Source: Hygrophila difformis (Eukaryota; Streptophyta; Magnoliopsida; Lamiales; Acanthaceae). From it: DNA of 64,000 nt. Where the stretch lies: contig JAOANR010000002.1 in NCBI GenBank assembly GCA_030278955.1, positions 9,599,982-9,663,981 on the forward strand, written 5' to 3'. The notes under the pieces were generated by a model. That model ran no database searches. It was not told the DNA's origin and was given only the letters and a program-made list of their open reading frames with translations. Positions 1 to 11,506 of the stretch are shown piece after piece. Each line of letters begins with the position of its first letter. The first letter of the stretch is position 1. Position numbers and translations under genes: made by a program.

Positions 1-404
1 ATTGGCCTAGACTGCAGAGCATCACATGTGGAATACATGATCAATGTACCACAAGGCCACAATTATCATGTCTTAGTGATGGCATAATATGGGATGCCGT
101 CTTCTGGTAACTACCACATCATCAAAGGTGGTTATTAGATGGTTATCTAATCGACTATTGCATTCTACACATGATGCTTTGCGGAACAGGACAGTGAGTT
201 TGGACCAAATCAGCGATTGAGAGACAATGTCTCCTCAAATTATATAATTTTGATCATTATTGAACTAAATATGCCACATCCATTATCCACGTGTCCTTGT
301 TTTAGCAAAACCAAACATATGAAGGACAGCAAATGTAATTTTCTCCTAAAACATGGAAAACTTGTCTTAACAGATGCAGCATAAAATTAGGGTCATGGCA
401 TTAC
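1..404 (-). other. Intron of the DEAD-box helicase gene, no exon seen
   Basis: This stretch lies 3' of the last visible helicase exon, which ends at a GTAATG donor at 404-399 on the minus strand. I looked for the conserved C-terminal block expected after the helicase core and did not find it, so the next exon is taken to lie left of the window. No other coding or RNA feature is visible. Confidence 0.6.
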
Positions 405-3400
405 CTCCACCGCTATGAAGGATTCTAATCCTCTCTGCAATGCAACCAACCATGGATGCATTTCTATCGAAACAAACTTCTTAGCCGCCTGGTGCTTTTG
501 GCTGGAAAAAGAGAAGCTATTCAGAAGTTTAAGAAGGGGATACTCCGTCAGAGTCACACCATGTTTTTCCAGGTCCTTTAAATAATCTATTTCAATGGGC
601 TGTAGGAACAATATTGAATCTCCTTTCTCACCCAACCTAGCAGTTCTCCCAACCCTGCCATGGTAAAAATAGCATAAGAACTAATGTTGATAAAGAGAAC
701 CAAACAAATTTGAGGAGAAAAGGTCCTGAAGGAACAAAGAGAATGTACTTGAACAAAAGCCATCCTCCATTGAGATCAATAACCCATTTCTAATATTTGG
801 ACATAATTTAAAAGTGTTTTATTAGAATGAATAGTGATTGAACAGTGAAAGGAAATATTTGACTTGACTTTCATTATCATACATATAAAGTATTATGCAA
901 TGATGGGAATTGGGATCATGGGATGATATGAATGCATCTGGGATGTAGGGCTTTGTAAGTTTATAAAAATTAAAAATAAAAACTTAAATCTTAATAGAGC
1001 CAACGGTCGATTTATTATTAAATTTATGTATTTTATTTTTAAAATGAGAAAAATAAAGTAAAAATGTTAGCAAGTGCTGAAAAGTATTTTTTTTTGGAAA
1101 AACGAGAAATAAAGATGCAAAACATAGATCCAAACCCATCCAATTTTCGCTGTATAATGTGCCACGAACTCAACTTGGACAAAATTTGAAGGAGATTAAA
1201 AAAAAACAAAAGATGGATCATCAAGATGGATTAGTTGATATAGAAATTCACATTCAATCATCACAATTCAGTCCAGCATAAAAATTTGAAAATAAAATTC
1301 ACATTGTTGCTTAAGTAACCCCAATGGCACAACCACCACTTGCCATGGAAAAGAATAGATATACCTGTGAACATATTCAGTAGCTTCTCCGGGGGAATCA
1401 TACTGTATAATACATCTGACTTTTGGGAAATCCAGGCCTCTAGCAGAAACATCCGTAGAAAATAGGAGCGCTGACTTCACTGTCTTGAATGTCTGGAATG
1501 TTGTTTTACGATCCTCATGATTCATGTTTCCATGTAAACGTAATGTTTTGCATTTCAAGAATGTTTGTTTTACTTCTGTTTCTGGTTGCGATGTGATAGA
1601 AGACCGAAATTCACTTGTAAGAGAATAATGAAAGTCAACAGCATCACAAGTAGAAAAAAATACCACAACCTGCACAGCAAAAGGCACTGTTAGGGGTGGC
1701 TAGAAGACAAATCAAGTGCATTTCAGATAGTGTATTAAAAGGAAAACCAGGTTTATACATCAAAAGGCACACGTTTATCAAGAAACAATAAGAAGTTGGA
1801 CATAATCCACACAGAGACTCAGGGAGTCCAGGAAAAGGGGCGGGATTGTAACCTGTTGTGGATAATATGTCAAAGATCATTAATATCATGATTAATTTTT
1901 CTAATTATATAATAGAATCACTAATGCATCCAGATTTACGGGCCATAAAGGTTATAAAAACAGAGAAAGTACAGAAAAGATACCAGTATAAAGTATAAAC
2001 TAATAATTCTGTAAATGAGGCTTACTTTTTGTGATGCCTCCCTCTCAAAGAGATGCTTTAAAATAAAAAGAAGCACAACGAGTCGAGAACCACATGGTAC
2101 TGCCAAAAGACAACTATTAGAACGTAAAGATACCAAAGGATTAAATTTTTAATCAACAAGACCAAGTACTTTACCTTTAATATATTTCTGGATTAACTGA
2201 GAAGGAAGCTTATACTCCTCAGTAGAAGAAATCAACAATTTTTCTGATTCTTTTGCCCCATCAACCTCATCAGATTCAAACTGAATATGATGGTGGTTTC
2301 TACTTTCTGTCTTGTCATCAAGACCAACCATCACAGGATTCTCTAAACTGATGTTAGCAAGGTGATTCACTTTTTCATTTAGGGTAGCTGATAACAGCAA
2401 ATTCTGCTTCCGCACTCCAGAAGTCATTGATGAGTGCCCCTTGGTGACAGATTCACTTGTGCCCAGACAATTAAGGATCTCTTCTATGTCTTTCCCATAA
2501 CCTAACTCTAAAATCCTAGCACATAAACAAGCATTTTTTCCATTAAGGTCCAAAAGTGGCAGCTATGGTTGGTTTTGCAAAAGACAGAAATATATTACCT
2601 ATCAGCTTCATCAAAAATTATCCAGCGAAGATTTGTGTGCAAAAATGAGGAGGTATTCTTCAAGTGGTCCAGGAGACGTCCAGGTGTTGCCACAAGGATG
2701 GATACACCTGGAAACACTCCAAGTCAGCTTTGCAACAAACAAAAAAATAGAAAATGTAAGGAAAGTTGATGTAAATCAGCACGAACACCATGGCACAAAT
2801 TGTGTTCAGTCACACCCATGATTAACCATGAAGGAATAAAAACTAATTAGTAATTAGGTTTGCCACTACTTTGGCGAAGTTCAATATATTCAAGTTTAAC
2901 GGGCAAATTTGGTGGAACAGTGTATTCCTCTACTGATAATCACAACACCATAAATATGTATTTATGTATGGTTACATTTTAAAAAATATAAAAATAAATA
3001 AATAAATACACTCTAATTTATTCCCTCTGCAATCAACATCCAGAATAGGAAGTGTGTATCAACAAAGGTTTCAGTGATCGAAGTTTTAAATTTTACAACA
3101 GATATGCAAGGGTGCCTTAAGGCTAACATAGAAAATCTGGGCTTCACACTGACATACTATTAAAACACTTTATTCAACACCTCCATCATGAGCCCACATT
3201 TACATTCTCAGTATGGCCCCTTGTGAATACAAAGACTAACAATTTCAGTATCATCAGACTCAAAAGCAATCCCATTATACCCGAGAATACAAAACAAATA
3301 GGAGGAGTTCCAAGCTCTGCAAAAAGTAAAGTAGAACAACATTTTCCAACCTTTCCTTAACCTTGCTTTCTCCTTTGATCTGTTTTCACCACCCATGATG

Positions 3401-4320
3401 TAGCCAGGAACAATCCAATGAAAACGATGTAACAACTTTTGTAGAATTTCAAACACCTGCATGCACAGTTCACGCGTTGGTACCAGGACCAACGCTGTCA
3501 TCGAAGATGTTATTGTGGAAGCAGAAAATACAAGAATGGTAATAATAATTCAGTTCAGCTCAAGTTATAATTCAGACGTCGAAGCATTAACCACAAAGAA
3601 AGCATAGCACTTATACTCCAATATACCCAGCTCAAACCTAAAATCCATACTTCCAAATTTGGAGAGACAAGAATTTAAAAACTATACATGGAGCAAATAA
3701 CATTCAATCTTTGAGCCTACAACCTTAAAAAAAATATTGGCAAAACTCCTTCATGGTTTTCCTAAATTCCATTTGAGGTTGAATTTCAATACAAATTTTG
3801 GTAGACTGGGGAAACAAATGAGATCATACCAAAAGTACCATCCGACCGCTGAATTCGCTCGTCATAATCCTGTAGCATATGAATAATTGGAGCCAAATAC
3901 GACACAGTTTTCCCAGTTCCAGTTGCAGCATTCACAAGCCTAGTTTCGAAATTCAACAACAAATACAATCAATCACCGGGAAAATCACACCACGAACTTT
4001 CAAGAGATACAACTATCAGTGACAAGCGACGAAATTTACACGTGACGGCCAGAAAGCATGATGGGAATCGCCTGGGCCTGGACCTGCGTGGGAACCTCGA
4101 AGCCCAGTCTCTCTGTTATTCAAAAGCACAAAACTTCAGCACATTTTCACTACTATCAAGCATACGAAAACACGCAAAATGGAGGGAAAATGCCTTTGAG
4201 TTGTTCGCACAAAGTAGGGTGGAGGCCGAGGCTAGAGAAACTGCAGGAAGCAAACACCTCCGACGGATTTTTGGTGTCGGTTCTAGGTTTTTTACCATTG
4301 TTGTTCTTGTTTTGCTCCAT
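405..4320 (-). CDS. RH17: DEAD-box ATP-dependent RNA helicase, Dbp7/DDX31 type (RH17-like), 3' end outside window
   Basis: ATP-dependent RNA helicase; Dbp7/DDX31 relatives act in the nucleolus in large-subunit ribosome assembly (family knowledge). Exons by my splice reading: 4194-4320, 4040-4112, 3830-3939, 3351-3494, 2599-2707, 2175-2515, 2026-2099, 1365-1669, 405-654. Lengths sum to 1533 nt, 511 codons, and every junction keeps phase. Visible motifs in order: Q-motif region ([14 protein letters not shown]), motif I AATGTGKT, Ia PTREL, Ib TPGR, II DEAD followed by [46 protein letters not shown], then the Dbp7-type stretch [12 protein letters not shown]. The start ATG at 4320-4318 was chosen because the frame leads directly into the conserved [13 protein letters not shown] segment; in-frame ATGs further upstream have no conserved context. 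All introns are GT-AG except intron 1, which reads GC-AG. The basic C-terminal tail lies beyond the left edge. The gene looks intact. Confidence 0.93.
4113..4193 (-). other. 81-bp GC-AG intron (helicase intron 1)
   Basis: The frame ends CTC AAA G at 4194 and is followed by GCATTTTCC, with no GT placed to keep the protein in frame. Joining to the acceptor AACAG at 4113 restores L-K-E-R-L-G-F, the expected family sequence entering the Q motif. GC-AG introns are a known minor class of U2 introns. Confidence 0.75.
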
Positions 4321-4600
4321 TCTTCCAATCACATCAAAATTTCCCGAATTCTTCCAGTAACAAAAAGACGAGAGCCCTTTGAAGAGAGGGAAATTGTTCA
4401 GAAGTCTTGCGAATAATAAAGGAGAGAAAGGAGGATGACGAAGAACGGCCAAGCGCAGCCTCAGTTAGAGGAGCGGCGACGGCGGCGGCGAGGGCTGTGC
4501 TATGTCCTACGACGCCGTTTTGGTTTGATTTTGGGTATACCTTCTTAAGTAAGCCACACTTTTTGGAATTGGGCTGAAGAATTGGGCCGCATGCCCGCAT
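4321..4600 (-). promoter_or_regulatory. Helicase 5' leader and proximal promoter
   Basis: This is the region upstream of the helicase ATG. It is GC-richer than its surroundings (a GGCGGCGGCG-type stretch near 4465-4495 and a CGACGCCGTTTTGG motif at about 4508-4521). No clear TATA box was identified. Similar CGNCG-GTTTTG motifs are common near plant housekeeping gene starts (general knowledge). No overlapping gene is supported. Confidence 0.4.
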
Positions 4601-4684
4601 CTAAAGAATGGAGAATTCGCTCCGAGATTTGTCCTTACGCCTAAAAGATTTTCAAATAAATTAAAAAGTAAATTTAAACTCATT

Positions 4685-4710
4685 GGGGGGGGGGGGGGGG
4701 GGGGGCGGGG
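4685..4710. repeat. Poly-G tract
   Basis: About 21 consecutive G, then C, then four G. Long homopolymer runs of this kind are unstable and can be assembly errors. Poly-T runs follow at about 4721-4733 and 4817-4829. Confidence 0.95.
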
Positions 4711-5976
4711 TATGGTCTTGTTTTTTTTTTTTTGTTGAACATATATTATGGTCTTGTTAATGGAGTGATTAGTTTTGATAAACAATTTTATAAAGGCTAA
4801 TAATATACTCCCTCTTTTTTTTTTTTTTAGGTTACACTTCATGTTTTCACGCAATTCAATATATTTTTTTAATTCTTAATTTCTCAAATCTATATATATT
4901 AAAACATTAGTGAACAACTCATCCTAAATTTAATGTGGTGTCTCCATTTCAAATTTCTAATTTTTATAAATTTTTGCAATTTTTAATTTATCAATTTTAG
5001 ATTTTCATATTTATTATTTATTTATTTATTATAGACTTTTAGTTTTTGAAATATATGGAATTTCTATCATATTCACTTGTAAAAAGATTTGAAAGATTTG
5101 AAATTTGAAATTTTGCATATCTTATTTTATCTATATTATTTTGCATTTTTAATTTACTAATTTTAGATTTTCGTATTTATTTATTTATTCATTATAGATT
5201 TTAGTCTATCGTGTATAAAATCTATCATTTACTTATGAATTCTCACTCTATTATCCTATCGTGTCACTATATATTCACTTTTAAAAAGATTTGAAGATAA
5301 AATTTAAAATTTTGTATTTTATCTATGTTGGATTTTATTTATTTGTATTTTATTTTATCTATTTTAGATTTTCTTATTTTGCATTTTTATTTTATTTATT
5401 TTAAATTTTATTGCTGCATTTAGTATTTATTTATAAATTTTCAGTTTTTACACTATAAGATTATTATGACGAGGTTTTGCACTGGCAACTAAGAACTAGG
5501 TTGTGTTTATATTTCAATATGATGAACATATTGTAATGCCGGTAATTTTGTGTAGATTTGGTCTCAATTTTGATTACATAATTTTGTGTGGTGAATAATG
5601 TAAGAAAAATATACATTGCACATGAGATTTATTTATTCATGTTAAAGATATATTAATGTGTATATGAAAATCCCAATTTTTATTTTTCAAAAGATATTTA
5701 ATTTTTAATTTAAATGAAGTTCCCCCAATTTTTAGTTTTTTTTTTCTTAAAATAGAATTTCAAATTTAAATGGAATTTTCAGTGTATTATGGAATTTATA
5801 TTATTAAAAGATACATTAATGAATATATAAAAAATATTAGTATATATTAATTAATGTATATATAAGCCATGTTTTCACAATTTATGTCACTTCTCTTAAA
5901 AGTAATATACAATTATATAGTTGTGAATAGATCCATCAGTAAATAAAGAAGAAAAATTTAATTATTTTTTAATCTA
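4711..5976. other. AT-rich intergenic DNA
   Basis: Very AT-rich sequence with many short related phrases (TTTATTTATTTA, TTTTAGATTTTC) suggesting slippage or an old degraded element around 4950-5450. No reading frame, RNA gene or element termini could be supported. Confidence 0.6.
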
Positions 5977-6234
5977 CTCCCTTTATCCCATTATTTATGT
6001 CTCAAAAATTTTGGACACGTCGTCCAATATATTTGTTTAACATTTAATATCTTAAAATGTACATATGTAAAAATTATGTAAAATATATTCTAAAACTACA
6101 TGATTAGACAAATGTAACAAGATCGAATTTAACTATATTTTTCTCGTATCTAATTACGATAACATTAGGTCAAAGTTGATCAATAAACAATGTTAAAAAC
6201 TTAAAATGAGACACTTTGAGTGCGACGGATGGAA
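5977..6234. mobile_element. Degenerate Stowaway-type MITE
   Basis: The left end CTCCCTTTATCCCA follows a TA. The right end, GTGCGACGGATGGA, is a decayed inverse of it. Stowaway MITEs (Tc1/mariner) have CTCCCTCCGT termini and TA target duplications. It carries the internal phrases shared by the other copies here (ATTAGACAAATGTAACAAGATC). Divergent termini indicate an old copy. Confidence 0.7.
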
Positions 6235-6250
6235 TATTTTTTAAGAAATA

Positions 6251-6516
6251 CTCCCTCCGTATAATAAGTGTAACACTAGGAAATGACACAAGATTTAAGG
6301 TAAGTTAATAAAATTTATTTAGTTGAAGTAATTAAATAAATAAAATAAGTCATATTTGACTTTATTCCTTTTGAGTTTTATTTAAATGAATAAAAAAATT
6401 AATAATTTAAGTACAAGTAGTAAAAAATTATACCTTAAAAACATTTTAAATATGGTAATGTAATACTTATTTCCAAACACTCAAAAAAAAGTGTAACATT
6501 TAAACAACGGATGATG
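6251..6516. mobile_element. Stowaway-type MITE
   Basis: The left terminus CTCCCTCCGTATAATAAGTG is preceded by TA. The right side GTGTAACATT...AACGGATGATG is followed by TA and is a partly decayed inverse of the left end. It is adjacent to the previous MITE, separated by only about 16 bp. Confidence 0.65.
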
Positions 6517-7397
6517 TAATTAATTAATCTATATTTTAACAGATTTGCAAGGACGAAAAACAAATATAAATCTAGCTTTGTTAGAAAATTGTGATTTTGA
6601 ATGATCAAAGTAAGTTCATATTGAAAGGCTAATTGTTGCAAGTTCTATAAGTTTGGAAATTTTCTCTGGAATGCCGGTACTGAATGAAGTTTTAACATTT
6701 GAAATAAATAATTTATTGATACTAGAAGAGACATATTAGAATAAGGAAGAAATAGAAGCGGATCATCCTAAGTTATTACCTTCGTTGATTAATGATGAAA
6801 AAAAATATTTATAATAAATAATATCTGTAGTTGATAGTGATGGGTGTTGATTCATTTTTTTTACGTGGTGGACAGGGGCGGAGCCAGGTTCGACATTTAG
6901 GGGGGGGCCAAATTTAAATAATCAGGATTGACAATGGGTTATTATATAATTAATCTAGACTTAATTGAAAGATTCAGTGAAATGATTTAAATATATGGAA
7001 GTGAGCGGATCCCAAACATCGTCATGAAATAAAATGAATATAGATAGTTTATCAATAGAAAAGTATTCAAAATTGGAGCATACATATGTGAAAATTATAA
7101 ATATTAATCATATAAGAAAATAACAGAATACATCCAAAATTTTGATTACAAACTTATCATCACTAACATTATATACTATCCTAATTTATCAACTGAAAAT
7201 ACTAATCAAAGGTGTAAATTCAAGTTTGATATGTTATTTTTAATTAATATAGATTTTACTACTAATCAATTTATAAATACCAAAAATAATAAACTATAAT
7301 AAGTTATGTGGCTAAATTCAACATAACTGTAGCCAAAAAATTTGTTATAGTGAACATTGCTACATAAAATAAATTTACATTCCTAAATTAATAGAAG
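6517..7397. other. Intergenic AT-rich DNA with a possible TE scar
   Basis: No gene is visible. At about 6876-6912 there is a GGGGCGGAGCCAGG phrase followed by a GGGGGGGCC run. This resembles termini of small plant DNA elements, but I could not find a matching opposite end or target duplication. Confidence 0.45.
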
Positions 7398-7437
7398 TAT
7401 ATATATATATATATATTGATAAATATATATATATATA
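7398..7437. repeat. AT dinucleotide microsatellite
   Basis: Runs of TATATATA interrupted by TTGATAA, ending at the base A that immediately precedes the Helitron CTAG terminus. Confidence 0.9.
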
Positions 7438-7475
7438 CTAGAACTCTTCCTCGCGCGCTACGCTGCGCGGATCTA
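7438..7475 (-). mobile_element. Helitron 3' terminus (minus-strand orientation)
   Basis: Read on the minus strand the sequence is a GC-rich hairpin (arms built from CGCGC and GCGCG, about 7449-7470), then AAGAGTT, then CTAG, followed by a host T. This is the canonical Helitron 3' end (hairpin close to CTRR, insertion between A and T). The 5' TC end would lie at higher coordinates and was not located. Everything up to the transporter pseudogene could be inside this Helitron. Confidence 0.7.
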
Positions 7476-7505
7476 AGCCGGAAGCAATTGTTAAAATAAA
7501 TTATT

Positions 7506-8112
7506 ACAGAAGAACAATAACTGCGGAGCTCTTAATATGTTGAACAATATATTCATTCACAACCATAATGTATTACTGATTTATGCTCCATGGAGTTGAA
7601 AGTTAAACATATAACTTTATCCCTTGACAGATGGAGTATGAATCAGTCAATTTATGGACAAATTATTCAGTTGGTGAAATGTACTTGAAATGCCAAAGAT
7701 TATCCACAGAGAAACAAATTAAAATAAGGCCTAGCTGAATCTACAAATTATAATGTCATATCGTGAAATAACTTTAATAGCAGTATCAGCGTCAGACACA
7801 AAGTTAAAATACAGAAGAACAATAACTGCGGAGCTCTTAATATGTTGAACAATATATTCATTCACAACCATAATGTATTACTGATTTATGCTCCATGGAG
7901 TTGAAAGTTAAACATATAACTTTATCCCTTGACAGATGGAGTATGAATCAGTCAATTTATGGACAAATTATTCAGTTGGTGAAATGTACTTGAAATGCCA
8001 AAGATTATCCACAGAGAAACAAATTAAAATAAGGCCTAGCTGAATCTACCAATTATAATGTCATATCGTGAAATAACTTTAATAGCAGTATCAGCGTCAG
8101 ACACAAAGTTAT
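7506..8112. repeat. Tandem duplication of a 305-bp segment
   Basis: 7506-7810 is repeated at 7811-8112 with an offset of 305 bp. In my reading the copies differ at a single base (ACAAATT versus ACCAATT) before the second copy runs on into new sequence. The near identity indicates a recent event. The unit has no coding potential. Confidence 0.9.
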
Positions 8113-8605
8113 GTGAGATACTCCTCATGCATCCAAAAAAAGATCTCAGGAACAAAATAAATAATTCAAAAGTTAAAATCTCGGCAAAAGAAGAATTACT
8201 TCATCCGATTTTGGTGAAAGATGGAAACCCCAAAAATCTGCGATAATAATGGAAAATGTTACAGAAGTATGAGCAGAATACAACATTGTATAATTCAAGA
8301 AAACTATGATACTTGTAATTTACTCACTCAGGTGAGCTAATCCATCCACACAATAATCACAGAACATTGAATTCTAGTTGTGCGTGTTTAGGCGTTTAGC
8401 TGAGGAGTAATGTCAAACAAATTCGGGTGATTTGCAAATTTAATACACCAAATTATGAAAAAACTAATAAACAAAATAGCACACCAAAAAAACATCACCA
8501 CTGGATAACCTAGCAAACAAGCATATATTCGCTTTTAACAGACCTCAATGGCCAACACTCACATATGAGATATGATAGAATGAATAAGTCACCAGTTCAA
8601 TTATC
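8113..8605. other. Non-coding flank of element A
   Basis: Unique-looking AT-rich DNA continuing from the 305-bp duplication to the left target duplication of element A. A 62-codon frame at 8058-8246 has no recognisable features and is not called. Confidence 0.5.
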
Positions 8606-9339
8606 AGAGTTGTAATACCCCGGTTTTGGTAACCCAGGCCGGGATGCCACCGCCACACCTCCCTAGCAAGACACGGTTTCTCCGGGCTCACTAAAGAGAT
8701 GCAAGGCTATGGTTTTTCAGAATTTAAAATATTCAAACAGCCCATTCATAAATAATTTAAAAATAATACATCAAAGTTGCAGCGGAAATATAAGTTGTGC
8801 AGCGGAAATAAAGTATAAGGGCCGACATGGCCAAAACACGGGTTAAACAGGCCCGTTCATGCAAGTCGTAATTAAATGCAGGGATTTAAAATAGAGATTT
8901 CCCCTAATGTTCCCATGTATGCATATGACGATGCATAATCTTCATACTCTGTAAGAAAAAGGAGATAAATGGTTTGGGTCAGCAAAAACGCGCTGAGTAA
9001 GTTAACACATAGCATGATTTAGGGGTTTCAAAGCCTTTAATTAAATTTAATAAAAATATGCTTGTAGGTAATACACAATTTAATTTAATCATCCACTAAT
9101 AACTAAATGGCATGATTTAAAATAAGGATTTTTCCACGTGATCATAATTCAACTTGTATAGTAAAATGATTTGCAAGGCATAAATACTTAAAAACCTTAA
9201 ATCTTTTATTTTCCCGTTACGTAACCATTTCTCAATATTTTGTATAGCCGGCAATCCGGCGGCCGCAGCCGTATCGCATTTCAAGTACTTCATTGGCCGT
9301 CTTGGCACAGTTTCTCATGTCTCATGTTTCAAGTTTATA

Positions 9340-9630
9340 TTTCAATTTCCATTCGGCAAGCATTATATTTCAATTGCCTTCCGGCAAGCATTATATTTCA
9401 ATTGCCTTTCGGCAAGCATTATATTTCAATTGCCTTTCGGCAAGCAAAGTATTTCAATTGCCTTTCGGCAAGCAAGGTATTTCAATTGCCTTTCGGCAAG
9501 CAAAGTATTTCAATTGCCTTTCGGCAAGCAAGGTATTTCAATTGCCTTTCGGCAAGCAAAGTATTTCAATTGCCTTTCGGCAAGCAAGGTATTTCAATTG
9601 CCTTTCGGCAAGCAAGATATTTCAATTGTA
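9340..9630 (-). repeat. 28-bp tandem hairpin array, 10 units
   Basis: Units read TTTCAATTGCCTTTCGGCAA plus GCAAAGTA or GCAAGGTA on the plus strand. On the sense (minus) strand each typical unit contains UUGCC, loop GAAA, GGCAA: a 5-bp stem closed by a GNRA tetraloop. Unit 2 has loop GGAA, also GNRA. The first unit is degenerate. Because 28 is not a multiple of three, all three frames stay open over the array, giving spurious repetitive ORFs. There are no spacers, so it is not CRISPR-like. Confidence 0.9.
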
Positions 9631-10920
9631 TTTTATCTCAAAGGGATTCCCAATCATTTAAACCTTAAAGGCTAATTTCATGTTTCGACAAGATTTCAAG
9701 ATCTCTCAAGTTTTAAAATCGATCGATGTCGCAGTTTGCGCCTCTTCAGTTTAAAAATCCATTTCTTAGGCGATTGATCTGAAATTTTCACAGTAACTCA
9801 AAAACATCCCAATGAACAACTTTCATGTTTTAAGTTTTTCGGAAAAATGATGGGAAGCATGTCAAAAATCAAGTTTTCTACACAAACAAAAAGCTGTCAG
9901 GATTCAGATTCGACAACGTTAAAAGATTCGACTTTTTAACATACCAAATGAACTCCAAAAATTCTGAATATTTACAGACACATACTAGACATGATTATAT
10001 ACAACTTTTGTTTAGATCACAAAGATTAGTTCGGACTAGAAATGATAGAAATATGCTCATCAAGTTCGGTTATGAAATCTGTCATCTTTTGAAATTTCTT
10101 TAAAACGCAGAATATGTCCGACTCGATTTGGGGTATCAAAACTCGATGAAAATTTCTGAAATTTTTACACAGTATAGCTTAAGATCTTATGATCAAAATC
10201 TTAGTTTTGAGTTTTTAGGTTTGAACTCTTGAAGTAGGGGTTTTGGTCCAATTTCAAATCTGTCACAGTTTCAAATTTGACTTTTAGGGCAGGTTTGTTG
10301 GAAGCCGTTTTCGGATATTAAAACATGATGAAAAATTATGAAATTTTTACAGTAGCTAGAGTAATGTCTTAGGAACGTTTTTCATGTTTTGAGTTTTTCC
10401 GTTTGAGCAGCTTTAGGTGTTCGAAAAATTCATACGAAAATGCTGCGCCGGGGGTTTTTCGTGTTGACAGATTTTAGAGTTTCTAAATCTCTATGTTTGG
10501 TTGCATTTTAAGTCACCCAAAACCATAGTAAGGTTAACTTACAAAGATTGTGTTCTTGAGTCGTCCAAACACCTACGAACGGATCTACGAAACGCAAAGT
10601 TCCCGACTTTGGCCACGAACGTATTTGCAATCAACGATTCAAGAGTTAGATTGGGGATTTGAGAGGAAAAACGAGATTGAGAACCTAAGATACTACTTAC
10701 CAAAGATCTAAGCACTGTGATCCTTGATCTACACACTTCCTTGGTCGGATTTGGTTGCCGGAAAGTCGCCGGAACTTCGCCGGAAAGTCGTCGGAAGGTA
10801 TTTTGGCTTTGGGAGAGTTTTGGGAGTGAAGAGGGATGAAGAATAAGTTATGGGGCTGATCATGGGGTGTTGGGGGTGGGTTTTGGCCATAAAAGGGACA
10901 AAAATCCGACAAGGGATCGG

Positions 10921-11003
10921 CTGCTACAGTACCCGCACGTGCTACAGTAGTGCTACAGTACTGCTACAGTAGTGCTACAGTAGTCACGTGCTACAGTAAC
11001 TTT
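10921..11003 (-). promoter_or_regulatory. GCTACAGTA direct repeats with two CACGTG boxes (LTR U3)
   Basis: Six copies of GCTACAGTA within about 80 bp, with CACGTG at both sides of the cluster, about 240 bp inside the B-type LTR start in sense orientation. CACGTG is the core G-box bound by bHLH/bZIP factors (general knowledge). The 5' LTR has five copies and solo LTR B six, so copy number varies. An enhancer role is inference. Confidence 0.6.
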
Positions 11004-11239
11004 TAAATTTTTTTTTTTTTTTTTTTTTTAAATATTAAGATTCCTTCTCTACAAAGATAAAAATCATAATGTGGGAATTATCCGTGATTGTTGGGACAAT
11101 TCGATAAACTCGTTTCGAGTTGTTATCTTCCGATAAATAATAAATTCCGCTCTCTCGGAATTATTTCGGTTTTAATAATTTAAATCCAATTCTTTATTTT
11201 TGGATTTAAATTTTCGATGGCGATTTCTCGGGTATTACA

Positions 11240-11465
11240 ATCTACCCTCCTTAAAAATCAACTTCGTCCCCGAAGTTGCGCGACTTATTGATCGATTGAT
11301 TGATTGCGATTGTATCATTGTGTTTTGTTGTTTAATATTATTTGACTGAACCCAGAATTGAAATTTCCAAGTTGCCTACGTACCCTGTGAAGGGATCAAG
11401 TCATTACGTAGTTCAAAACAATTTGAATTTGTTCATTTGGGATACAAAATATTCGGGTCGTTACA
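11240..11465 (-). other. LTR extension with internal PPT-like segment (compound LTR junction)
   Basis: In sense orientation this segment begins like the start of LTR C (AAATTCAAATTGTTTTGAAC, CCCTTCACAGGGTACGTAGG). It then passes into AACTTCGGGGACGAAGTT and TTTTTAAGGAGGGTAGAT, a typical end-of-pol and polypurine-tract sequence, directly abutting TGTAATACCCGAG, which is the start of the B-type LTR. The same arrangement is present in the other LTR (15999-16224). Confidence 0.8.
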
Positions 11466-11478
11466 TCCTCTCCCCCTT
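11466..11478 (-). other. Polypurine tract of element A
   Basis: Sense-strand AAGGGGGAGAGGA lies directly against the 3' LTR start. This is the expected position of the plus-strand primer for reverse transcription. Confidence 0.85.
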
Positions 11479-11506
11479 AAGATTACAGTTATGTCCCCAT
11501 AACTGC

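Larger units (their letters stand above)
8611..11465 (-). repeat. Element A 3' LTR
   Basis: 2855 bp. In sense orientation it starts TGTAACGACCCGAAT at 11465 and ends GGGGTATTACA at 8611. The first ~226 bp (11240-11465) is not present in the related solo LTR B. The remainder (8611-11239) aligns with B from end to end apart from the array region. It carries a ten-unit tandem array and six copies of GCTACAGTA. Confidence 0.92.

Noticed and set aside
4042..4452. Overlapping plus-strand frames at the helicase 5' end
   Set aside because: They are antisense shadows of helicase exons 1 and 2, whose phases and conserved motifs are convincing.
6876..6912. GGGGCGGAGCCAGG phrase with a G run, resembling a small DNA-transposon end
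   Set aside because: No matching inverted end or target duplication could be located.
9340..9630. Regular 28-bp repeats resembling a CRISPR array
   Set aside because: Units are contiguous without unique spacers, there are no cas genes, and the context is a plant LTR.
9240..9675. Long repetitive ORFs in three frames over the 28-bp array (also 13901-14448)
   Set aside because: They arise because the 28-bp unit contains no stop and rotates through frames; they lie antisense to the element and have no start or conservation beyond the repeat.
10539..10736. A 65-codon sense-strand frame conserved in both A LTRs and extended in solo LTR B (34934-35275)
   Set aside because: Conservation follows from LTR homology; composition and lack of domain features do not support a protein.
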